Positions 11,457 through 24,574 of a stretch of 64,000 bases of DNA are shown one piece after another (position 1 is the stretch's first letter; every line of letters starts with the position of its first letter). The stretch comes from Protostelium mycophagum. Taxonomy: Eukaryota; Evosea; Variosea; Protosteliida; Protosteliaceae. A program made the translations under genes and the position numbers. The notes beneath the pieces were generated by a model, which ran no database searches, was not told the DNA's origin, and was given only the letters and a program-made list of their open reading frames with translations. The DNA lies in the NCBI GenBank assembly GCA_002081555.1, contig MZNV01001799.1:41830-105829 (forward strand), given 5' to 3'.

Positions 11457-14019
11457 TTATGAAGATCCGAGGGTGTTGAGCTGTGCCAGGAAGTTGTTTG
11501 GAGATATCACTTCTGTGCTTCCGTATATGATCCTCTTTCCGACACTCTTCTGTTCAGGGTTAGAATGTGCAGCCACATGTCTGTTGGTGTAGCACACCCA
11601 CAAGAATATAAAAAAACTGACCTTTGAGTATTCTTGAAGGTTTTGGTATTCCGTGTAGTTTCCGCCACCGATCACAAAAGTGATGCACTCTTTGAATGGT
11701 GTGTTCCTGCGGGGTATGCCTCCTGCTCTCATTTTCTTGCTCACCTACATCACATCAATAAACATACCTCGATGTTAGAATCACCTTGGGGTCAAAGTAC
11801 AAATATTGCTCTGTCTGTGCCACAGGCTTCAGTTCCATAATTGAATCTACAATTCTGGTGATGGGAAGCTCTTTTGTTGTCGGTAAGATAGCGCGAACTC
11901 CCGCGTTGAAGAGTGTGCCAAGCTGGTCGGTAAGGGCACTGCCGAGTCCGAAAGAGTCGACGTTTGCCTTTTGGAATAAACCCCTCACTGCGCCACTGTA
12001 CAATGTCATTTCCCGCCAAAAATGTCGACAGACTACAACTCACCCCATCACGCTGGATGTGATAGAAGAAGAGGTGGAAGAACTTGTCGAAGGTAACAGA
12101 TTAGTCAGAGCATTATTTTTCTTCAGGTAGTTCAGTGCGGACACCTCAGTGTTGTTTTTCTTCAAGAGATCCTGCGTTGTAGTGAGTGGATGATTACGTG
12201 ATCATTAAAGATACTCACCAGCATTGCGTCAACATCTGATGACTGCAGATGCTCAGAATTGCATATGTAGTAAATCAAAAATAATCTAAATTTGTCTTTC
12301 GGTGTGGCGTTGTTGTCAGGCGACAATAAATTCAAAATCTCCTTCTTGTCCTATAAATAGATTATTTCTGGCAATCTACAATAATGTAATCGAACGAACC
12401 CTGAGGGAGTGGGTGATGATGGATTGTTCTACGGAATAGAAAGAATCGAGTTGTCTCGATTCAATAGAATGCAAGAGGCTGGTAGCGATGTTGGTGTGGA
12501 CGTCAATAATTCTTTTTTTCTCTCTCAATTGTGGGATGGTATTCACGAAGCTTCCCAAATCTTTGGTCCTTCCTGGCTACATTTAATTGTTATGTCATTT
12601 TTCTGGCTCGTTGTAGAGTCTCAAATCCAGCGACACCAACAATTTTTAAAAACCAGAGGTGCTAATTATGGGATCGTATTTATGCTGCGGCAGAGCCATC
12701 CATTCTTTCCAGATTTCCTGTAACACATAGATGCACCTAAATATAGACATACCTAAAATCTGCGACTCATCATAGTTATCAATGTCCATGCCGCCAGACA
12801 TTTTGTTAAAGTCATCAAGTGTCGTCTTATACTCTTTCAGGTAGGTACTGACAGCCACAGCGATGTCGTGGAAAGGTGTAGAGGTGTTGTCCGACCAAAA
12901 CTTGTCATGATCATCGAGATCATACATCTTGTTTTCGTTCTTTTGGACTCCATTGACTGTTTCGCTCACTTCCACCTTTCTTATGTCATCTAAATGAGTT
13001 TCTTTTGAATAAAACTTGGAGGAAATTGCCATAAACGTCTGTTGTCCTCTTAAAAAATCACCTGAACACGATTGAGTTTGAGTTCCAGGAGATCATGAAC
13101 GAGAGGCTGGTATGTCCATGTGTGTTGAAGCATGATGGCGAGATCTATATTCCTGTCCAACAACAGAAGTACGGGCCTCTGAAAAGAAGAACCACCTTGG
13201 TTCTCAGAGAAGAGGTTGCCCATTGTGCTGAGATGTTCGGTTAATTTGTTGTCTAAACGTTCTGCCACGACTTCCGCCGCTCCATTTCTGGGGCATCTGA
13301 TGATGGGTACGACTCCCTTTGTAATGATTAAATGCGAAATTGTGATTAGAAGTAACTGTTGAGTCTTACCATTGTCACGAGAACAGAGAATAACGAGTCG
13401 ACTAGTTCATTAATGTTCGATTCTGCCTGTAGGTCTGATATGGATGGATTATTAAATTCGAAATAAGAATTCTTCTGTCCTAATGTGAAGAGATCTTTGT
13501 CCAAAGAGATAAAGTTGACGTATTGATCAAAGATCTTGGAGATCTGTCCAACTGATCCAGACTCTAAAGCGCTACTTGCGAGCTCTTCCAACATGTTATT
13601 TGGAATGGAGGAAGCAAAATTGAAGTGAAAACTGTCATAGAGATGGTTAGCGCAGTCCTACCAAAAATGAGTTGCATTCGGTTCCAATAGTGATTTTACC
13701 TGTTGTATTCTCTCAAGATTCTGTTTTGTTGGAAGCACGAAATAAACAGCTGGTACATCTATAACAGGTTGTCTCTCACTATGAAGGCTCAAATGTAATG
13801 TGACTCCATGCTTTCTGAGATCGCCGACTCTCAAGAGGGGTGCCAAAATATCCCTGCAATAGTCGTCGTAGATCAAGATCTTCCAGGGCTCGTCGAGTGA
13901 TTCTTTACTCTCAGGAGCCTTATTCAGATTGAGCATGCGGAGCAGACTCGCTGGATCATTAAGCAGAGGATTTTCCTCGAATTAAAATCACCTGTCTGAA
14001 GGTCCTTGATGGAAGACAT
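11457..14019 (-). CDS. SLY1: SLY1/SCFD1-type Sec1/Munc18 vesicle-fusion protein
   Basis: A Sec1/Munc18-family protein of the ER-Golgi branch, which binds syntaxin-5-type SNAREs and promotes SNARE assembly. ATG at 14019 begins MSSIKDLQT. The first intron leads straight into the diagnostic N-terminal block (LLRMLNLN, then WKILIYDDYCRDILAPLLRV and GVTLHLSLHSERQPVIDVPA). Central blocks include PVLLLLDRNIDLAIMLQHTW and YDLDDHDKFW. The end has FVIGGGNYTEYQNLQEYSK, then, after a GTCAGT intron, KRIIYGSTEVISPNNFLAQL. About ten short introns. Length and domain order are as in SLY1 from other eukaryotes. Confidence 0.93.
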
Positions 14020-14646
14020 TGTTGCAACGTGTGCGATGAAGATTTACGATCGCATGATGGTCTTCTCGGCGTTGTAGTCCACCCTTCCAAGGAACAATCA
14101 CTCACATGATCCATTTATTAGCTACTGAATAAAAGACGTTAATAGCGGCACCTCGTAGAAAACATCAAGATGATTTTCACTCACTGACATATAATATCAT
14201 TCTTTCCTCTGGAAGAGTTTTGATTGCCTTCATCTACCCCAGTCTGGTCTTCGTTCCAGACAACGCGTTTGAATTTGTCGTACCTCATTATACTGTAATA
14301 ATATACATTTTATAGTATCATTTCTTGGTTCTTGGGCGGTGCAATAACGATTGTAAATTGCATTAAAATATGTTTAAAATTTCACAAGTAAAAATTAATT
14401 ATTAACGACAAATTCTTGATTGGGACTTTTCATCCATAAAATAAATAATCTAATTCACTCATATCTTATCAACCTTATATAATACGTGTATAAATACCAT
14501 CATGTACATTCATATGTGACGCTCAAAACACGATTTAAACATGCCAGAACCATGTCAGAGCGCAGAAAGGAAATTTGAGCCGAGGTTTCTGTCGACATTG
14601 TCGGCAAAAAATGTTCCGTGTTCGTGTGCATTTTTCAGACAGCGAG
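14020..14646. promoter_or_regulatory. Divergent promoter region SLY1 / chitinase
   Basis: AT-rich 630-bp spacer between divergent genes. It contains a TATA-like TATAAATA at 14489-14496, about 150 bp before the chitinase ATG. No other gene seen. Confidence 0.5.
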
Positions 14647-16179
14647 ATGAAGCTCATTATCTTGGCCATCCTCTCTGTTTACGCTGCTGCGGTATTGGCC
14701 GATTGTGAGGGATGCTCTGATGCATCATCCCCTAACGTGAGTCTTGAGAACATTGTCAAAATGGCGCTGATTCGCTGTAGTGCTGCTCAAAATGGGGGTA
14801 TTGTGGAACTGGTCCTCTCTACTGTTAGTGATTTCGAAGCATGTCAGAAAGAGAGTCTGATATGGTTCTCAGGTGACCCTGCCAATGGTTGTCAGAAGAA
14901 CTGCCACGGCGACAACCCCAAGCCAACCACGCAACAGCCCACTCGTCGTCCAGATCCGACCTCAGCTCCTGGTCCAAGACCAACACATAAACCCAACAAC
15001 AACAAACTTCAATTAGCTGTCTACTGGGGACAGGATACCAGTGAGTCATTTGATTTGTCGCGATATCATACATACTGAGAGAGGCAGTCGGAATCCACGA
15101 TCCCTCCAATCTTCAAAAGAATCTTGATTACTACTGTGAAGATGACACCAACGATATCTTGATCGTGTCATTCTTGATCACCTTCTTTGGATCTTCAAAG
15201 GCCAATGGAGTCGCCCTACCCGAGCTCAATCTCGCCAACTCGTAATGATCTGATCAACATACATTGAATAACTTCTATAGCTGCGAGACCAAGTTTGATG
15301 ATTACCCAACTCTCTTGAACTGCCCAGATGTTGGTGCTGCCATCAAGACTTGCCAGAAGAAGGGAAAGAAGGTTTTCCTTTCCCTCGGTGGTGCCGCAGG
15401 ATCATACGGCTTCACCTCTGCCAATCAACCCGCAGAGTTCGCAAAGACCCTCTGGGAGATGTTCTTGGGAGGCTCATCTTCTCTCCCCAGACCTTTCGGT
15501 ACCCTCTTTATTTTCATGAGAAGAAGTCAGATGTTGATTATATGGCAGGTGATGCCGTCTTTGATGGAATCGATCTCGACATCGAAGGAGGAAGCCCTCA
15601 ATACTACGACTCTTTCGTCCGTGTCCTCAAGGTGATTCTAATTCCACGAATTTCTCATCTTCTGACACCTTCCAAGGAGAAGTACTTCGCCAACAGCACC
15701 CAAAAATACTACATCAGCGGTGCCCCTCAGTGCCCCTTCCCCGACGCCTACATGGGAACCGCCCTCCAGACTGGCTACTTTGATTACGTGTTTGTGCAGT
15801 TCTACAACAACTGGTGTGGAGTCAGCAACTGGCAGAACCCCAACGCTTTCAACTGGGGCACTTGGGAGGAGTACGCCAAGAACCACCCCGGAACCCAGAT
15901 CTTCTTGGGGGCACCCGCTGCCACGTATGCTGGTGGGGGTTACGTAGATGCTGGAACCATAGGACAGGTGACGTCATCGAATGTATTTATTCAGCGAAAA
16001 TTCTCTTTGGAAGAAATCTATTGGCTCTGCCCGTTATTTATTTAGTAACGGAATGTTTACTGTTGTAGATTGTGAACAGCATAAAGAGCAGCCCCTACTT
16101 TGGAGGAATCATGTTGTGGGATGCCACCGTGTCCAAAGCCAGCGGATTTGGAAAGGCTGTCGCTGCTTACATACACTAA
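14647..16179 (+). CDS. Secreted GH18 (class III-like) chitinase with novel N-terminal Cys domain
   Basis: ATG at 14647 starts a signal peptide (MKLIILAILSVYAAAVLA). Next come about 75 residues with six cysteines (starting DCEGCSD) that I do not recognise, and a Pro/Thr linker. The GH18 barrel begins LQLAVYWGQD. Catalytic motif DGIDLDIEGG (DxxDxDxE) is intact, and the strand KVFLSLGGAAGSYGF matches the SxGG motif. The end reads YFGGIMLWDATVS. Six introns are placed by frame; the last one (about 15967-16066, about 100 nt) ends TGTTGTAG. It hydrolyses chitin, plausibly fungal cell walls taken as food or the cell's own cyst wall. Overall fold and active site are confident; the N-terminal domain is new to me. 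Confidence 0.92.
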
Positions 16180-16329
16180 TATGCTATAATGAACGACTAT
16201 TGTTGGGAGATTTAAAAACATTCGCTTTATTCACAAGTGCACAGAGGGCAAACAACTGTTAACACCAGCTTTATCATAGAAGTGAATGTCCACCAAACGT
16301 CTCGAGTTGGTGTCACGAGCTGTCATTTC

Positions 16330-16420
16330 ATTTTTGGGGTCAAGGTGTCAGGACCGGTCTTGACACAACCTTCCACCGTTTCAGAGCCCGAAAACCGGTC
16401 TGCCTTGACCCCGCCCAAAA
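16330..16420. repeat. Imperfect inverted repeat with ACCGGT core
   Basis: The arms read TTTTTGG..GGTCAAGG on the left and CCTTGACC..CCAAAAA on the right, each with an inner ACCGGT. A second, tighter palindrome (16345-16366, GTGTCA..GACCGG..TGACAC, one mismatched pair) sits in the left half. It lies between the chitinase 3' end and the next gene's promoter. It may be a regulator site or a tiny foldback element. Confidence 0.55.
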
Positions 16421-16572
16421 ATACGGTTGATTAACATGGAAGTCGCGGTATGCAACCGTGAATTGTAAAAGCATAAACATCCGCCCACTTCACCTTCATG
16501 TCTTTCAACTTCTGACGCGAAAAATCCTGCTCAAAACAAAATAACATTGCTATCATAACTCAAGCACCGACA

Positions 16573-17182
16573 ATGCCCTCTCTCTTGACATCCTTTGTCT
16601 TTGCCTTCCTCATCGGCTCGGTCAGCGCGGATTACTTTGCCTTGTACAAGTACGCCTCAAAATCTTGCTCTGGCTCTCCCAGCAAAGGCTTCTGGTTCGC
16701 CAAACGAGGACGTTGCGTGAACATTGACTACGTGACCGGCTCTTTTCAGCTCACTTCAGTATCAGAGGGTGCATTTAATGTCTCATTCTTCAAGTCCCAA
16801 GACTGCTCTCTGGGTATGAGAAAGGAGGAGAATAGGCAGTTTGGCGCTTGTGGCAATGATGGTTTCACTTTCACTCAAGTGTCTGGAAACGCTCCTGATC
16901 CTCAGTTCCCTCTTGGCGACAATAGCAGGGTACCTTCATGATGTCATTGATTTATATCGCTGATTGTCTGTCAGGTGAAAGACCGCTTCGTAAATTCTGT
17001 ATGTAAACCCATTTCCTACGGATCGACCACTGTGGATTACACTGCCACAAGCTGCTACACTGACAAGGATTGTGACCATGACCCCGTCAACAGAAATGGA
17101 GAGAAGGGTACGTCATCAATCACCTCTGTCTCTAATTCTCTCAGGTTTCTGCGGCAAGGATTACCAAGGTCTTCCTCTCTAA
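16573..17182 (+). CDS. Small secreted cysteine-rich protein
   Basis: ATG 16573. The signal peptide is PSLLTSFVFAFLIGSVSA. The mature protein is about 155 residues with spaced cysteines (KSCSGSP, KRGRCVNIDY, SQDCSLG, FGACGNDG, NSVCKPIS, TSCYTDKDCDHD, GFCGKDY). Introns at 16931-16974 and 17108-17144 join in frame, and the stop is at 17180. This resembles the small Cys-rich extracellular proteins common in amoebae, but I cannot name a family. Its position next to a secreted chitinase suggests an extracellular or cell-wall role; that is inference only. Confidence 0.75.
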
Positions 17183-17488
17183 GAGAACGTTGTTTTCAAG
17201 ATAAAAATGTTCCTTCCCACAATTTGTTCTTTGTCTTCATTCGTGTCGAAAACATGTTGAGGTTATGAAAGCACCTTCTCTACACCGCTCCTCACTGGTG
17301 ATACACCTTTATTTCTGGACAACATGTATTTAGCATGGTTTCTGCTGAGATATCTGGCACGCAGCAAAAGCAATGCAGGATCCTGCTGATTGCGATAATT
17401 GTCTTCGCCTTCTCTGAACACAGAATAATAAAATGCAGATTAAGAAACTCAAGTGATGATGATGATGATGTGTATTGTACGAGGCAAT
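17183..17488. other. Convergent 3' intergenic region
   Basis: Spacer between convergent stops. It contains a short GAT/ATG trinucleotide run (17456-17470). No gene seen. Confidence 0.4.
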
Positions 17489-19876
17489 TTAAGAGTCCTT
17501 AGCGTCGTTCACAACAAGGAAGGTATTCTCGCTCATGATAGTGGCAGGGGTCCAGACGCGAGAGGGCGTGACTAAATAAGACATCACGGCAAACATGGTG
17601 ACAACTGCAAAGAGGAGGGGTGCATCTGTCATTCTTCAAACTCTCAAAGATTGTATGGCTGTGGATTGAACTCACAATTGAATGTCTCGAAGGAGACGGG
17701 GAATTGTAGAGGGGATAAGAGCACCCCAAGGGAAAAGAAATTCCAAATGACGGCGGAGAGACAGAAGATGGGGGACCAGAACTTCCCGAGGGTCCACTTC
17801 CCGTCCTGAAATTCTCCGGGTGTAAATATGATGCGACACAACGCGATGAGGGCGTAAGCTGCCAGAGTAGCTGGTAGATGTCAGGAGAGGCATAATGGAT
17901 CAGTATACTCACGAGCTCCTGCACAAGACACGAGACTGCTGAAAGCCACCTGTTTGTTCTTTAGAAGTGAACCTGAAAGGTCGCTCACTTGTGACGGGAT
18001 AATGGTAAACAATAGAAGCCCTGCGACTATCCATATGAAAGTCACAGAATTGCGAGGGAATCCGTGTTTGTCAACTCTGCCCAACCAATTACTTCCCGGG
18101 AGGGTCCCATCTCTTGCCACAGCATAGATCAATCTCGATGCGGCCATGACTGCTACAGTAGTGTTCTGTCACATTTAGGAACATCATTTCATTTGAATGA
18201 AACTCACCAAGACCAAGGTCACTATGGATACGATGTTCATGATCACGTGACCGGCTCTTCCCAGGGCCATGTCATATAGAACCACAAAAGGCTGGGATGC
18301 CTGGAGTTGCAGAAGCACGTCAATCTCAGGTGTACATATCAGGAATAAAAATAGAAGAGGTAATCCGAAAAGCCCAGATACCACACAAGACCAGAACAAA
18401 CCCCTGCATAAGATCAAATTTTGAGTCCACACAGCCGCCGGTTAAGAAATAGTACACTGAAAGTCCATGGTTTTACCTCGCAGCAGCTTGAGATGCGTTC
18501 TTTGTTTCTTCAGCTACATGGCCTGCCGCATCAAAACCAACGAGAACACCTGCGGTTGCTATATATCCCAAGCACCAATTCCACCCATCAGGTGCACCTG
18601 CAAATAGTTATTTCCGAATTTGGGTGGCATAGCAATGTTTAGAACCTCTCCTCACCTGTCCCGTTGTACGTAGAAAGTAAAAACTCCTTGTCTTGAAATC
18701 CATAAGTGTTATACACTCCCAAAGGTAGCCATATCATGTTTAAAAAGAAATCCAGAAGAATCATTGCAAACGTCATTCTACAATTGTCAAAACAATATCA
18801 ATCTCTAGGATCACCTCAACAGCCATTTGTATGCAGAAGCTGTCATTGATGAGTTGTGACATCTTCAACTTGAAACATTACTCACGAGGGATGTAGTTAA
18901 ACGCGATCGCGACCACCAAAAGTATCTCTGAAACGGCCCAAGCCAACACTCGAAATTTGAGGTCGCTGTAGTCCAAAACATCAAACTTGACCCCCAAGAT
19001 TTGGTCGACATGAAGGAGTGGCATCTCTGAGAGTAAATAGTTGGCGGCACCCTGGGAATTGACGGCGACAAATGAGGTCCAAGCGATAATACTCCACCAG
19101 GCCACAATAAAACCCGCTAACCTCCCATATCTACCACGTGTCACGAATTTTTCAGCATAAAAGTTGTCGCGCTGCAGGCGCGAAGGTGGGCGTACCTGGG
19201 GCCAGCTGACTGTGCCGCCCAGTAATAGATAGATCCAGCAGAAGGGAGGCTGGAGCATATCTCTGCCAGCATCGCGGCATTCATGAAGGTAAACACTAAA
19301 GTGACCAAATAATTGACCCTTCTGCGGTGAGTGGGCGGCGCAAAGTACTGAATTAAATACCAGAAGGCGAGGGGACCGCCAGCAAGTATTCCCAAGCTGA
19401 AGGTGACTCTTATCCCTCCAACAAAATATAAGGCTCCAAAACTGGCTGCAAAGTTTTCAAAGAACTTCCAAGTCCTGTGGAGTGTCTGCGGACATCAATT
19501 TCACTCTCGATTAGTGCATGCAATTAAGAAGAATGATCTTTATAAAGATGATTACAGACCTGCTGGTAACCTAACCCCCTCTAAAGACAAACAAGTCAGT
19601 AATGGAAATATCAAAATAGAGAGACTTATGGCGACCAACAACAGCAACCTCCCCACGCAGGTATTATCCTGATCGGGTGACACGGTATGATCTCAGCAAG
19701 AAGAAATGAGAGCCAAAGACAAAAGTCTAAGAACAACCCATCTCCTCAAGCACCCGTGGTTGCCTCAGGACAGAGCCAGAGTAAAAATTTTCAACGTGTA
19801 CATGTAGGTGAGTGTGGCTGTTGGGGTGTCACCATCTCTCGTGATCACGTACAAGTTGAGCTTCGTCTTGATCCAT
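17489..19876 (-). CDS. Amino acid/GABA permease-like transporter (APC superfamily)
   Basis: ATG 19876 (MDQDEAQL), then a first intron of about 270 nt. The standard APC N-terminus follows ([20 protein letters not shown], then [20 protein letters not shown]). Later blocks are [60 protein letters not shown] and a tail [18 protein letters not shown]. These match the fungal-type AAT/GABA permease subfamily with about twelve membrane helices. It imports amino acids or related amines across the plasma or vacuolar membrane; substrate not predictable. About eight introns. Frame and motifs are good, though not every exon border was fixed. Confidence 0.88.
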
Positions 19877-20112
19877 CTTTCTGGTGTTGATTTCTGAGCT
19901 GGTGTGACTCAAATATTTACATCCGCGGAGATATTAAAAAACCTTGTTGTGGAAGTCCAGTTTCGAGATTCTTGTTTGAGAAAGCGTGTGTGGAACATCA
20001 AGTTTACAACGAGCAAACAACCAGCGCGCAGTTGTAAAACAGGCCAACTTGCGGCTGAATAAACGAAACGGTGGTATTTTGTTGACAGTTAAAACAAAGT
20101 TGTTATTTATGA

Positions 20113-22095
20113 TTATGGCACATGTCTGAATTGCTTTACAGTGGCGCCATTGGGGTGTACAAGAGGGTTCCTCGGTGGTCCGGATATTCTGAGGTTTACC
20201 TGTGGAGATTATTTTTTAGATCTTCTGAAGACTAACCTCTTGAGTTCTCTGTTGGGTATGTTGAGTGTGCTGTGGTCTTGGTGCCCGACCTTGTGACTGT
20301 GATTGAGGTATTGGTGCATGTGCATTTTTTCTCGGCAGCGGAGCAGAATTCCGCTCGCTCCAAGCCTCGTATTCAGACACGGAAACTGATCGTGTCATCT
20401 TCCATCATGAAACGAATGAGTGTACCTTCAACAGCTCTTGGTGCCCTCTTCGGAGGGCTGTGAGGTTGCGGTTGTGGTTGTGTTTGTGTTTGTGGTGGCT
20501 CTCCAACTTTCATCATGGACATTGCCTCTAAATTCAAACTGCATACACCTGATAGCTGTTATTCAAAAATGAAATACTGTGACTGCACCTCGCATGAATG
20601 CTTGCTTCATCTCTTGTTGATATTTACTGCGTTCGTTTGTCAACACATCTATCCGTTGTTGTCTATCATTTAATTCTTGCTCCATCTACAATCGTTTCAA
20701 TATAATTATTTTCAGACTTTCGAACATCAATATCACTTTGTAAAACAAAAACCGTGTGTCTAAAGTTTCCAAAATGTATTTTAAAAATGGATATTACCTT
20801 ATTTAACAAATCTTCGTAGTGATGCACGATGTCCCGCGAAGAATCCTCAACCCGGTTATGCCAGTACCGCTCCACCGTCGTAATTCGGTGTTCACGAGCA
20901 TCGCGCTGCCACACTTTGAAAATATTATACAATACATATCTACGCCTATGTTCTATGGCTTCTATCTTTCTCTTCTTCCTCTCCTTCTTTGATTTCGCTC
21001 CTGCTTTTGACTCAACATCATAGTTACTCAAGGAGATTCATGATCACAATATATTTTTGTTATAATGATCTTTCTCAAAACACGCACCTTCTTGCCACCT
21101 TTTCATCCATTGCCAAAGCATCAAATTCTCTTGCTGTTCTCCGTTATATTTCATCTACAATATCTCTGCACTCACCGCACTCTGTATTCGACCTGCCCGG
21201 TTGTAAGCCAAGCGGGTGATGGTGTCGTCTTTCTTCTTCAGCATCAGCTTGCATTCCTCAAGTTCTTTTTTCAAGACAGCGAGCTGAGATGTCATCTTTC
21301 ATTCGGATTCCAGTGTACATACCTCTGCTTGTGTATCTCTGAGCTCTGTTCGGTTGATGTGATCTTGTTGGGCCACTTTCTGTTGTTCGACCCTGAACAA
21401 CTCTTGTCTCAATGCTGAATATTCGGCCTGTTTTGAATTTTTAAATTTTGAATAAATGAGATTCAATACCATTATGGACTGTTTTAAGATGGATGTGTGC
21501 TCGTCAATATATCTTGATAATCTGTCCACGTTGTAGTCAGGATAATTTTCAAAGGTTTCGATAGCACCTAATTGCTCCCTGACTGCCTGAAATAGTCACC
21601 GTTGTACATCGTAAAGGCCCCTCACCTCCCGTATTTTCCCGCTGTCTACAGATGCGGGAGAGTCCAGATCATCTGCAGCGAAAGAAACCCGACGACTCTC
21701 TTCATTACTGTCTAATATAGGGGGGATCTTCTGCACGTTCCCAAATTGATCGCCATATTGACCACTTGAATAAGAAGATGAGCTCGGGCGGCTACTGTCC
21801 ACATCACCTGAGCATGATTAAAATGATCTTGTTTGAGCCTCAAACTGGAGTCCATCAGGAATATCTCACCCTGATCTGCTTCGCTCCATGCTGTTGAAGT
21901 TCGCTCAGATGTAGAATCAGTGCTGCCATTCTCTCTTGGGGAATTCTTTAGACTTCCACCCGCTGATGAGAACCACAATCGAGGTGATTGTCCAGGAGCT
22001 AAAGGCTCAACGTTAGCAATGTCCAACAAGTCACGATGCTTTGGCTTCGCAATAGCAGCTTTTGACTTCGCAGTTGCGGGTCTATTGCTTGTCAT
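20113..22095 (-). CDS. Coiled-coil cytoskeletal-type protein
   Basis: ATG 22095 (MTSNRPATAKSK). The first about 130 residues are disordered and Ser-rich. Coiled-coil segments follow (NVDRLSRYIDEHTSILKQSI, SALRQELFRVEQQKVAQQDH, VLKKELEECKLMLKKKDDTI). Then come a conserved-looking block YNIFKVWQRDAREHRITTVE and a Gln/Pro-rich tail ending VNLRISGPPRNPLVHPNGAT with stop at 20113. Roughly eight short introns. I do not recognise the family; centrosomal, ciliary or cytoskeletal scaffolds have this layout. It is divergent from the RhoGAP gene, with which it shares a promoter region. Confidence 0.7.
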
Positions 22096-22589
22096 CTCTC
22101 TGGTGGACAACTTGAAAGCAACTTTTTGGCGCGGAATTTCGGCAGCTTATCTCTTATCTACAGAGGACAAAAAGCTGAATTATAAATAAAGATGCTCTCA
22201 TAGGTCTTTAGTGGAAGAGCAACTATTCTTCCTCTTTAGTTTGGAAAAGATTTCATGAATCAGGGGTCTTTGGGGATTTACCCCAGAGAACACGAAGAAA
22301 ACCGGTTGAATTGCGTCCATAAGTGACTTTCTGACCTCCTTATACGCGTTCGCAGGGGGTTGATCATGCCTTCACAAAATAACCAACACAAGCAATAACA
22401 CACAGAGGCAGAGTCTCAATCTGATAAGAGACCCAAAACATAGATCGAACCGTAACTCGTGGAGATCTCGGAACACAATCCAAATCAGCTCATCTTCATT
22501 CTATACAATCTCTTTTGACAGCCATGTGAGATCCTTTGGCTGATTTCAGATCAACACTAACACATCTAACAGAAAGAGGGATCGCCAAA
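22096..22589. promoter_or_regulatory. Divergent promoter region coiled-coil gene / RhoGAP
   Basis: 490 bp between divergent starts. A spliced 5' leader for the RhoGAP gene is plausible (GTGAGATCC at 22526 to TTTCAG at 22549). No separate gene seen. Confidence 0.4.
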
Positions 22590-24188
22590 ATGGCGATGGC
22601 CCCGATCGAAGAAGAACAAATACAATTTGGTGTATCAATCAATCAATTAATGGAGAGAAGTAATCAGAGAGTAGCTCCTGCTATAATGAAGTTTTTCATC
22701 CGGTATATTAACAAACATGGGCTGCAGAGTCCGACAATTTTCAGAGAAGAGGTGATATTGTCTGTCATTATACCAGTGATGGTCCAACGCTAACATTACG
22801 CAGATAGACATCGATGAAGCGCTCGCACTGAAAGACAAATTTGATCAAGGTAATGACTCTTTCACTTGCGACACGAAGTAAGGATCTTAACATACAAAGG
22901 CGAAACTACAGAGCCAAATAATGCCAACATGGCTGCATTTTTACTCAGGCTTTGGCTCTTAGAATTACCTGATCCACTATTCACTTACGACCTTTACGAA
23001 GATTTTATGTCTATTGGTATGTAGCTCTCAACATTTTTGTCGTACATTGGCCAGCATACTCCATACGATCAAATCTTCGGACATCACATTCGTTTCAACA
23101 GATTTGACATGCCATTTTTGCGCTGTCTTTTGAGCTCCATGACAGAAACACACATTCAAAAATGCAAGACGTTTGATTGACACGACACAGCCGATTCATC
23201 AGGAAGACCTCTCACAATAAGACTAAAAGAATTGATCAAGAAATTACCAGAACATCACTACGCCTGTGCACAACTCCTCATCATGTTTTTGTCGAGAGCC
23301 GTTGAGATGGGAGAACAGAACACCCTCACTTCGCACACATTATCACTCATCTTGGGAACAACACTATTCAGACCTAACCTCATGGCTTTTTCCGTGAAAG
23401 TTCTGACAAACACACCTAAAGCCATCACACTCACGCAGTATGTGATGATCATCATATCCTCTATGATGAATTCATCTATGGTATATATTGACCCCTACAG
23501 ACATCTTATCGACAATTTTGATGCTATTTTTGGAATGGACATCAACCCCCTCACACCACGAACACAGAGGACGATGTCTGTCATCGCAGGCTCTCCCATG
23601 TCTTCTCCCAGGACCGATAATATCAAGAAATTCGGACTTTCAGACTCTAGGAGAACGGGGTCAGACAGTGGGTGAAAGAGTCACGTGACGTGTGATGACG
23701 TGCATAGGTGAGGTGACAAGGAGACCCACGAAATTACCCGAGGCGCCTACTTCTCCACAATTTGAGAGGACGATGCCAGATCTGACACTAGTGAGTTTTT
23801 ACGATGATGACGTCATCACTAACATATGTGTACAGAGGCCGAACACAAAGTCTTTACCTGTCGATTTAAAACGAGGTGAGCAGCACAAACTGACCCTTTG
23901 TACAAAAAAACAACATTAAGACATACAGGAGTGCAATACTCAGATATGCCAAAGATACAACCACCAAAGAACTACGAGCAGCTGTTGAGCATGCAAGAGA
24001 GGACGGGCAGGATGATCCACAGCATCACGATGAAAATTCAGACGCTCAAGGTGATCAATCTACAACGAGGCAAAACTGAATCATTCCAGGAACAGAATTC
24101 GCTCGGCCAAGACTTTGTCAGTGCGGCAGAAATCGCGAACCAAGTGTCGACGATCAAGTGGTGTGTCGACAATATAAATAGCGTATGA
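22590..24188 (+). CDS. RhoGAP-domain protein
   Basis: GTPase-activating protein for Rho/Rac GTPases. I start at ATG 22590, the first in-frame Met after the leader splice. The RhoGAP domain occupies residues 10-200: FGVSINQLMERSNQRVAPAI, GLQSPTIFREEI holding the expected arginine finger, AFLLRLWLLELPDPLFTYDL, LIKKLPEHHYACAQLLIMFL and NTLTSHTLSLILGTTLFRP. The C-terminal part is Ser/Thr/Pro-rich (TMSVIAGSPMSSPRTDNIKK) and ends in a short helical region, stop 24186. Eight or nine introns of 40-60 nt, all in frame; one intron contains the ATCTACAACG word. It probably controls actin or the cortex in the cytosol. Confidence 0.9.
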
Positions 24189-24574
24189 TCACAACTTTTC
24201 TTCTCAACCCCTTCTTCCAACACGGAGATTCTTCTATTCTTTAAAGATTTAAGAGGTCCTGTGACCATTTTTGCTGGAAGCATCCTGTGCAGTGCAAAAC
24301 TTATCTGCGGAGATAAAGATGTATCTTGATTTGAAAATAAAGCAGCCACGTCAACCATACACCCGGCTTGTCAAGTGCCATTTTAGAGAGTGAGACATGC
24401 ATGCTGTGCGGAGGCTGCAGGGATGAAGAAGGCAACTCTTCAAATAAAGCTGAAGATCGAGGTCTGTAGATCCCGTCTAATTTTTGTCGACATTTCCTGG
24501 TGTTGCGCTTCGCGCTTCGTTGAAGGAAAAACTTCATTATTCATCGCCACCAAATCTTGTAATAACATACAAAA
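24189..24574. other. Intergenic region
   Basis: Tandem spacer between RhoGAP and the small Pro/Tyr-rich gene. Frames here are short and unspliceable; I see no feature beyond a probable promoter. Confidence 0.4.
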
